A stretch of DNA of 64,000 nucleotides, from positions 357,155,802 through 357,219,801 of the forward strand of contig CM068374.1 in the NCBI GenBank assembly GCA_034769895.1. The letters are read 5' to 3'. Shown here piece by piece: positions 58,231 to 64,000 of the stretch. Position 1 is the first letter of the stretch; every line of letters begins with the position of its first letter. This stretch comes from Magicicada septendecula. Taxonomy: Eukaryota; Arthropoda; Insecta; Hemiptera; Cicadidae. The position numbers were made by a program, and so were the translations under genes. A model generated the notes under the pieces. That model was given only the letters and a program-made list of their open reading frames with translations. It had not been told where the DNA came from and made no database searches.

Positions 58231-59333
58231 TATTATATCACTCTAGGATAAATCACTTTCACTAATTCAACTTCCATTTATTTCTCATCATTTTATTCTC
58301 TTTCTCTACCCACTATCTATATAACATTATTAATATTGTGTCTTTCTTAGTTAACAAATTACATATATCCCCAACTCTTTTGGTTAGTGTACTTTTATAC
58401 ATTGTTTTATATTACTGATGGTTTATAATTGTCATTTTATCAATACTAACATTCATTAACAGTTTTGGTTCTTAACTGAATTTCATTGTCTTTATTATTT
58501 TGGGTTACATTATTTCTCCCTTCTCTATTTTTTTTTCTTGTCTAGTTTTCTTGATGCGTTTCATTTTGTTTTCTTCCTCATGGGTTTGTTCTCTCTTGGT
58601 TTTCATTCTTCTTCTCCTTCATTCGTCTTGTTTTCTTTATTTTGATGTCTTAGCTGGTTTCTTAACTAGCCAATCTCTGGGGTTGGGTCAATGTCGTTTG
58701 TCTGTCAGTCTATTATTTTAGTTTCTTTATTAATCATTTTCGGTTTTTACTCCTTCTCCTTCCATGTTAATTACCTTTTATTTATTTTTTACTCTCCACA
58801 TAATTTATTTATTCAAACATAATATCATTTAGCATTTTTTATACATACTTATTGTTATCAAAATTTATCTGAATTTGGTGATGTTATTATATATATATAT
58901 ATATATATATAAATTCACATTTTCTGTTGTATGCGGGCGAAAACGGTACGCAGCCGGTGGCGAGCAGAACTGCCCACGTCCGCTTTGTTTTGATTTTGTT
59001 TGCCGACTGACTTCCAGTGTTACAAATTTTCCGTTTGGTGCGCCTCAAAATTGCTTCACCCGCTCCCCGCCGTACGTCTCGTCCTCATTATTATAACGTT
59101 CCGTTGGGTTGAGTTTCACCTCTTCAACCTCGTTGCGAGTTGTTTTTCGTCAACAAATACTTGATGCGTTGGTCACTGGCTATAAATAGATTTTCGTTAT
59201 AACCATATAAGGCCATATACTGGCTCATATTTACTGGCTCTCGTGTCACCTCAGAGGGGCCTCATCTTTACATGTTATTGAATTTATGAAATTACACAAT
59301 AATATTTAGGTACATTTAGACCCATTACAACGC

Positions 59334-59396
59334 TTACATTCTGGATCTCTCTGGAACGTTCGATAAACACGTAGATTGTTCTGTGATGTCGTAACA
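59334..59396 (-). repeat. Right LTR of element C, second part
   Basis: 63 bp starting TTACATTCTGGATCTC and ending GTCGTAACA. It matches the end of the left LTR (29344-29403) and resumes the LTR cut at 32177. Confidence 0.9.
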
Positions 59397-59775
59397 ATAT
59401 AATACAATTTGTACAACGCCTGAGATAGGTAGAAATGTCTGAAAATATCCTAGGTCATTGCATGTGACTCAGCACCAAGTCCCCTTCCATAGAAAAGTTT
59501 TGTACCACAAATGCACATGTATGTTTACATTCACCTTAAGTATACCATTCTAGTTTTTATATTAATACATACGACAAAAAGTTAGTAAAAACAAAAATTC
59601 AGCGCTTGATGGGAGGATATGTACATATCATAGGAAGGTGAAATAGATTTTTAGTACGAGTTGTAATAGTGTCTAGAATTGATAAAACAGTGGTGTGACA
59701 ACATCTTACACAGAGATGACAAACATCATACAAGAATTTACATAGTGAAGTAACAGAGTAACTTTCCATCTACTA
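59397..59775. other. Last intron between two transposons
   Basis: No coding signal or repeat recognised. Confidence 0.4.
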
Positions 59776-61681
59776 GTCTATTACGTGAGGCATGACAAAG
59801 GGCCTATCTGCCGATTTTGAGTTAGTGTCAATATAATTTTGTGATTCCTTTTGCTATCGCTTCCTAAAAAGTTCTAGAACAAAGTTAAGGAAAACTTTTG
59901 GCCCGCTCTCACCCCTAAAGGGTTGAAAATATGAAACGACGCGAGGAAGCCCTGAAATTGGGTACTTATAGGTTTTAGGGGGTGCTGATTACGATTCTAA
60001 CGTCCAAAATTATATTTGACGCAAAGCATAGTTTTTAAAGGGTTGAAGCAGACTATAATCAGGGGGTGTAAGTATTAAACTTTGCGAGAATGCCAGTCAA
60101 AGCCTCGAAAGTGAGTACCTATAGGTTTTTGGAGGGTGTTGATTACAATTTTGACGTCAAGAAATACATCCTACGTAAGGGTTCTACTTGAAAGGGTTGA
60201 AACCACCCCTAAAGGGTTGAAAATATGAAACAACGCGATGATGTACTTTGAAGTCCTGAAATTGGGTACGTTTCAACATTCAAAAGTTCAAAATTCAGCC
60301 AAAAAAATATATATTTCATCCATACTTATAAAATGTAATCAAAGAAAAGTTGAACCATAAACATTATATTATTTTATTAAATTAAATATTCGATTGATAT
60401 AACGAACCAGCAGTATAGACAGTGACAAATTGCAACAGATATTGTAATACTTAATTCTATTGTCAATTTGAAAAAAGTTTAGTTTAGTTTAGTATAAATT
60501 AATAGGCTCTCAGGACCGCAACCGAACATCTAACGTACGATAACAAAATATTACTCTTCGAGCGCGTTTACATTTTTGGTCATAACACGATCAATATTTA
60601 AGAAAAAAAATTTCAAACAAAATGCATTTTATAGGAAATTTAAAGAGCTACAACTATTGTCGTATGCACTATAGTAAAAAACCCTACTGTACACTAGACA
60701 TTTCGCTTAGAAGTCAAAAATGTTTTACACGATGTCAGCAAAATATACCTTTAAACTGCTTTAACTCATCGAGTTTTAGTCATAAAGGAATGAAATAAAA
60801 TTTAAAAGTTTTGTTTTTCTATATGCTTTATTTTTGATTTTTAACATTTTTTCGATAAAACGCATCGTTACTAAGATATTGAATAGAAAAGCCGAATTTT
60901 GGCGAAAATCACAAAACTTGAATTTTCTTAAAACGTTACGTGTTACTGTACAGCAATACATATATAGTTAAAAAAATGAGGACATTGCTAATACAATAGA
61001 CAACCGAAAACTACAGTATCTCGGCTTAATATGCATATTTGACAAAATGGTGAACGTCCCTTTTTAAATTTCTTGGAAAAAATTTGCAGAAATTATATTT
61101 TCCTACATAACTTCATAATGTTGTAAGCTACACAAACCCGGAGTTTTTAGGAAACTAAAAGAGCTTTCGTTTGATACTAATTTAGTTACAATTGAACAAT
61201 TTTTTACCGAGATATATCAGTTTTAAGCACGTAATTTGATTAAAAACCGGTGAATTGCCATCTTGTTTTGGCTGTCTCTCGAGAACCATTTGACATAAGG
61301 AAACCAAACAATGTGGAAAATGTTCGCCTCGTAATAAGCTTTAAGTTTGAGTCATACAAATGTTTGGCAAAATGGCGTCGTTTTTTAGTTATTTGCAGAT
61401 TAATTTTAAAAAACGCTTTTTTTTCGAAACAACGCATTTGTTCGAAAAAGTGTGTACCTCCTTTTTGCTTAGAATTTAATTCTCTATCGGGTCCCGGGGT
61501 TAATTAAATTTTGTTTTTTTCACCCCTGGAAAAGGGTGAAAACAACCCCTAAATTTAAGAGCGGGCCAAACAATTTCCTTAACTTTATTTTTTAACCCTT
61601 TATAAAGATTTTGAAAAAAAAAATGAGAAGGATCCATGGACACTAACTCAAAATCGGCAGAAAATTCCTCACGTAATAGAC
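59776..61681. mobile_element. Long-TIR non-autonomous DNA transposon, 1.9 kb
   Basis: Ends GTCTATTACGTGAGG... and its reverse complement, with a TA duplication (59774-59775 and 61682-61683). Inverted similarity extends about 150 bp inward in blocks: CTGCCGATTTTGAGTTAGTG, then AAAGTTAAGG and GGCCCGCTCT. The interior lacks a transposase. It has 2-3 imperfect copies of a CCCCTAAAGGGTTGAAA...GGGTAC unit of about 130 bp near its left end (about 59917-60300). Confidence 0.8.
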
Positions 61682-61683
61682 TA

Positions 61684-62516
61684 TACAATAGATTTTATAA
61701 TGAGAACTTATCATACACAATTTATTATTATTCATTACAGACATTGTTCTTTTCTGTAGGGATATAATGAATATAACTAGAATTTTAATTGTACCATTAT
61801 AAATATTAACTCTTGATCATTTTATTTTAAAAGAAATTACAAAGTTTTACCAAATCCACTTGTGGAAGTAAGTAGTGCCTTATCTTACCAGAGAGATTTG
61901 ACAATGTTTTTAACATTAAAAATGTTTATAAGGACGTGTCGCACATTTGAAAATGACCGCTAGTGCGTGAGCGAAAATGGGAACCAGTGAGTTTCCATAG
62001 AAACTACTTCTTTGTTGTCAATAACGTAGTACACATATAAAACTTCGCTTATGAATGCGACTACATTTAACTTATAATCTGTACATTGGTAAATGAAGAA
62101 TGAATTCATTGATTGGTGAATGAACATAAATATATATATATATATATATATTTTTTTTTTAGATTATTGAAGCATTTTCAATGCCCTTCTCTGTTCATTG
62201 CATTTGTGCATTGCCTGTAAATTTTTCTATAGGTTTCAAACTTAACAAACAAAATAGAAAAAACAGCACTAGTTGTGGTTTAACACATGTCATTTTATTT
62301 CTCTTCAAACCAAACGTTTTGCCCATACTACAATGAGACATCTTCATTGGCTCAGAGTGAATTGTTTAGTTTTTAAGAGTAATAAAATGATGTATGTTGA
62401 ACAGAAAAACAGTGTTGTTATTAATGGAAACTATGAAAGTTTACAAGCAAAACGAATTAACAGTTGTAACATGCTGCAAGTCTAAAACATAGTGGAAGAA
62501 AAAGAAAAAAGGAGAG
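61684..62516. other. Last intron, right end
   Basis: AT-rich with a (TA)n run (62132-62151). A 70-codon open stretch (62273-62485) has a faint LINE-like HLHWL motif, too weak to call. Confidence 0.35.
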
Positions 62517-62576
62517 GAGTCGATTTAGCATCACCTGAAGGTGTGATACTCAACACAGACTCCTCTCAAGTAGTTT
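62517..62576 (+). pseudogene. Decayed copy of host exon 8 segment
   Basis: 60 bp matching 62879-62938 (inside exon 8) with five differences, all transitions. Three of them are CpG-to-CA changes. The peptide would read VDLASPEGVILNTDSSQVV and then TAA. It lies 362 bp upstream of its parent segment and has no acceptor in the right phase that I can see, so it looks like a dead duplication within the intron. Confidence 0.8.
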
Positions 62577-62636
62577 AAATTAATTCAGTTTCTCATAGCA
62601 TTTGAATGTAAACTATTATTTACATTACTTTTGCAG

Positions 62637-62964
62637 AGCAATCGAGGATAGTAGTCAGGAATGCGTTGTTGCACGTTACCGGGGTGGTGGAGTCGAAAGC
62701 AGTTTTGATTCAGCAGAATCACGAAGTTCTGATTCTGAAGAACCAGGTGCAACCCCTGCTGCACCAGTACCAACACCTGCACCAACTACAGCAACGACAG
62801 AAGCATCGGGCGGTTTCAATTGGCGCCAGGGTGAATGGGGTAATGCAGCACGAAGAAAGAGGAATTCAGGGACCGTCAGAGTCGATTTAGCGTCACCTGA
62901 AGATGTGACACTCGACACAGACTCCTCTCGAGTAGTTTTTAGCTCATATGGAACCACAGTATAG
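62637..62964 (+). CDS. Host gene exon 8: low-complexity tail and stop
   Basis: Acceptor ATTACTTTTGCAG (62635-62636). It completes an Arg codon from exon 7, runs 108 codons and ends at TAG (62962-62964) (residues 431-539). Composition changes from acidic Ser-rich (SSFDSAESRSSDSEEPG) to Pro/Ala/Thr-rich (ATPAAPVPTPAPTTATTEAS). A basic patch (GNAARRKRNSG) and an acidic end (VDLASPEDVTLDTDSSRVVF) follow. This looks like a disordered cytosolic tail with many possible phosphorylation sites. It is the only exon beyond the 36-kb intron, so splicing to it must bridge the whole transposon stack. Confidence 0.85.
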
Positions 62965-64000
62965 TTAGTATAACTGTAAATAGATACTTATAAAAACTAA
63001 TTTATATACATATTTATATATATCAATGTATATATTGCTTGTATGTGTTACAGAATTTGTTTCTTTTAATGTTGATAACATCAGTATAATCGTGTATCCA
63101 AAATTATTTGAACAAATGTAAATATTATTCAGTTTTTTATCACTTGTGACAGAGAGTACAACTCATCTTCAGTAACTTAGTTTGGCTGATGGTGAGTTCT
63201 ACTTGAATATATTTACTAATATAGACAAAAAAAGTGGTAGAGTATATTACTTTTCTTTTCTATTATATATATCTTATCTCTTTTAGTTGACTTGTATAGT
63301 TTTTTTTAAACTCAGAATTAATGAAAAAAATTAATGAATAAGAAAAATCAACTTGGATTGCAGCAAGTACTTTGCAGCATTTCATAAGGTTAAGAATCAT
63401 GTTAAATATATAAATATTATAATCAGTTGTGCTTTCATTAATTTAAAATTTTCTAATTTAAATCATATAAAAAAAAACAAATTTTGTAGCACATATATAT
63501 AATTTTAAACTTATGTACATTTTTTTATTATTGAAGAAACTAATAAACCACAAGGCTAAGCGTCATATTAATAATACTTTGCGTGTACTAGATGAAGAGA
63601 GAAATTAAAAAGGCTGATTTTTCTTCCTTTACTGTGGAAAATAGATTTGTATGTGTAAAGAAAACTTTAAATTGTATTAAAAATGCTTTCTGCCTATCAG
63701 TTTGGTGAATGTACTTTTTCACTGTTTTGTCACTTTGTTTATTTGTCACATACGGTTTTCCCGATTAATGGAACTTTTCTTGTTATGTAACACAGCTTTT
63801 GAAATCATTCATAGCTGATGTAAAAAATGGTAATTGTTTATTGATTGCTTAGGCAGCATTGAAATAATGTGAAAAGTTTATGAGGAAACCTTATCATTAA
63901 TTATACAAATGAAAAAAATTAATAAAAGAAATATTTGCACTTGTGCATGCACGCACACACACACAAAACACATTATAGAAAGTAAAAACGGTAATCCAAT
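62965..64000 (+). other. Host gene 3' untranslated region and downstream
   Basis: AT-rich after the stop, with no second gene. Poly(A) signals AATAAA occur at 63542-63547 and 63921-63926; which is used cannot be told. Confidence 0.5.

Larger units (their letters stand above)
48489..58888 (-). mobile_element. Diverged W-related LTR, split by element E
   Basis: The two outer parts (48489-50874 and 58235-58888, about 3.04 kb together) parallel the W LTR along its length. Shared strings include TGGCGCCAAATTGTTT near 48671, CACGTTAAAAGGTT near 49105, GAACACATTGTTATCAA near 49770, and CCAATCTCTGGGGTTGGGTC at 58669. Flanked by TA runs on both sides. Probably a solo LTR of a sister family. Confidence 0.75.
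32178..59329. mobile_element. 27-kb inserted block X in element C LTR
   Basis: Bounded by a 4-bp duplication ACGC (32174-32177 and 59330-59333). Its own sequence is only 32178 to about 32950 and about 58912-59329 (roughly 1.2 kb together); the rest is later insertions at a (TA)n run. The right end reads CCATTACA, an LTR-like terminus; the left end AGCGATGTT is not a clean TG. A 60-bp direct repeat lies within it (about 32316-32381 and 32501-32562). A solo LTR is the simplest reading, with uncertain ends. Confidence 0.6.
28824..59396 (-). mobile_element. Gypsy-type LTR element C, RT-less, with 27-kb nested insert
   Basis: Left LTR 28824-29403. The right LTR is in two parts, 31674-32177 and 59334-59396, split by the 27-kb block. 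Ends are TGTTACGAC...GTCGTAACA; the left LTR has lost CG at its end. The flanks share a 4-bp ATAT duplication. I counted about 25 substitutions between the LTRs over roughly 560 bp (about 4-5%), making this the oldest dateable layer. The interior (29404-31673) encodes gag remnants, the end of protease and the end of integrase only. The primer-site region TGGTGTCAGAACTGGGAT (minus strand, just inside the right LTR) is of the tRNA-Leu-like type. Confidence 0.88.
26794..62636 (+). other. Giant last intron, 35.8 kb
   Basis: From donor GTCAGT to acceptor ATTACTTTTGCAG. Both ends join in phase 2. About 30.6 kb of it is one nested transposon stack (28824-59396), so the ancestral intron was about 5 kb or less. 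Confidence 0.85.

Noticed and set aside
62273..62485. Small gene before the last exon
   Set aside because: Only a faint LINE-like motif, no supported start or splice context.

Overview
This is an AT-rich animal nuclear sequence, most likely arthropod and probably insect. It has GT/AG introns, a Penelope-like element (PLE), mariner and hAT DNA transposons, LINE remnants, a tRNA-derived SINE and very large LTR retrotransposons. I see no bacterial operon, CRISPR array, rRNA or functional tRNA gene.

One host gene runs on the + strand from about 3.7 kb to 63 kb. Eight exons (3710-3912, 19248-19396, 19513-19625, 20756-20951, 21286-21492, 25794-25978, 26554-26793, 62637-62964) keep phase at every junction. 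From the first ATG at 3711 they give exactly 1,620 nt, or 539 codons plus stop. The product has a hydrophobic N-terminal part with about three membrane segments, a helical charged middle and a low-complexity acidic/Pro/Thr tail. I do not recognise the family. Further 5' exons may lie upstream.

Almost everything else is mobile DNA. 1-3008 is the end of a minus-strand LTR element (A) with a decayed gag-like gene. Intron 1 holds a 12-kb plus-strand LTR element (B, 5434-17409). A PLE, built as an inverted dimer with two hammerhead ribozyme motifs, has inserted into its left LTR. Small introns hold LINE fragments, a mariner (21650-22977), a hAT-type MITE (24397-25676) and foldback elements with hammerhead-like cores.

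The last intron is 35.8 kb and is a nested stack. A Gypsy derivative (C, 28824-59396) has its right LTR split by a 27-kb block (32178-59329). That block contains a chain of insertions at (TA)n runs: a 4.4-kb LTR-like unit (Z), a SINE, a young 10.8-kb Gypsy element with 2.9-kb LTRs (W) and a diverged related LTR. The diverged LTR is itself split by a gag-only LTR element (E, 50875-58230).

Most notable points: hammerhead-like cores at four loci with shared peculiarities; a canonical -1 frameshift heptamer with a stem-loop at the gag/pro overlap of W; two Gypsy elements that independently lost reverse transcriptase between protease and integrase; an unrecognised retroelement protein family ending in DDGG; and a decayed copy of the host gene's 3' coding end just upstream of its last exon. 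All similarities were judged by eye; no searches or folding programs were run.
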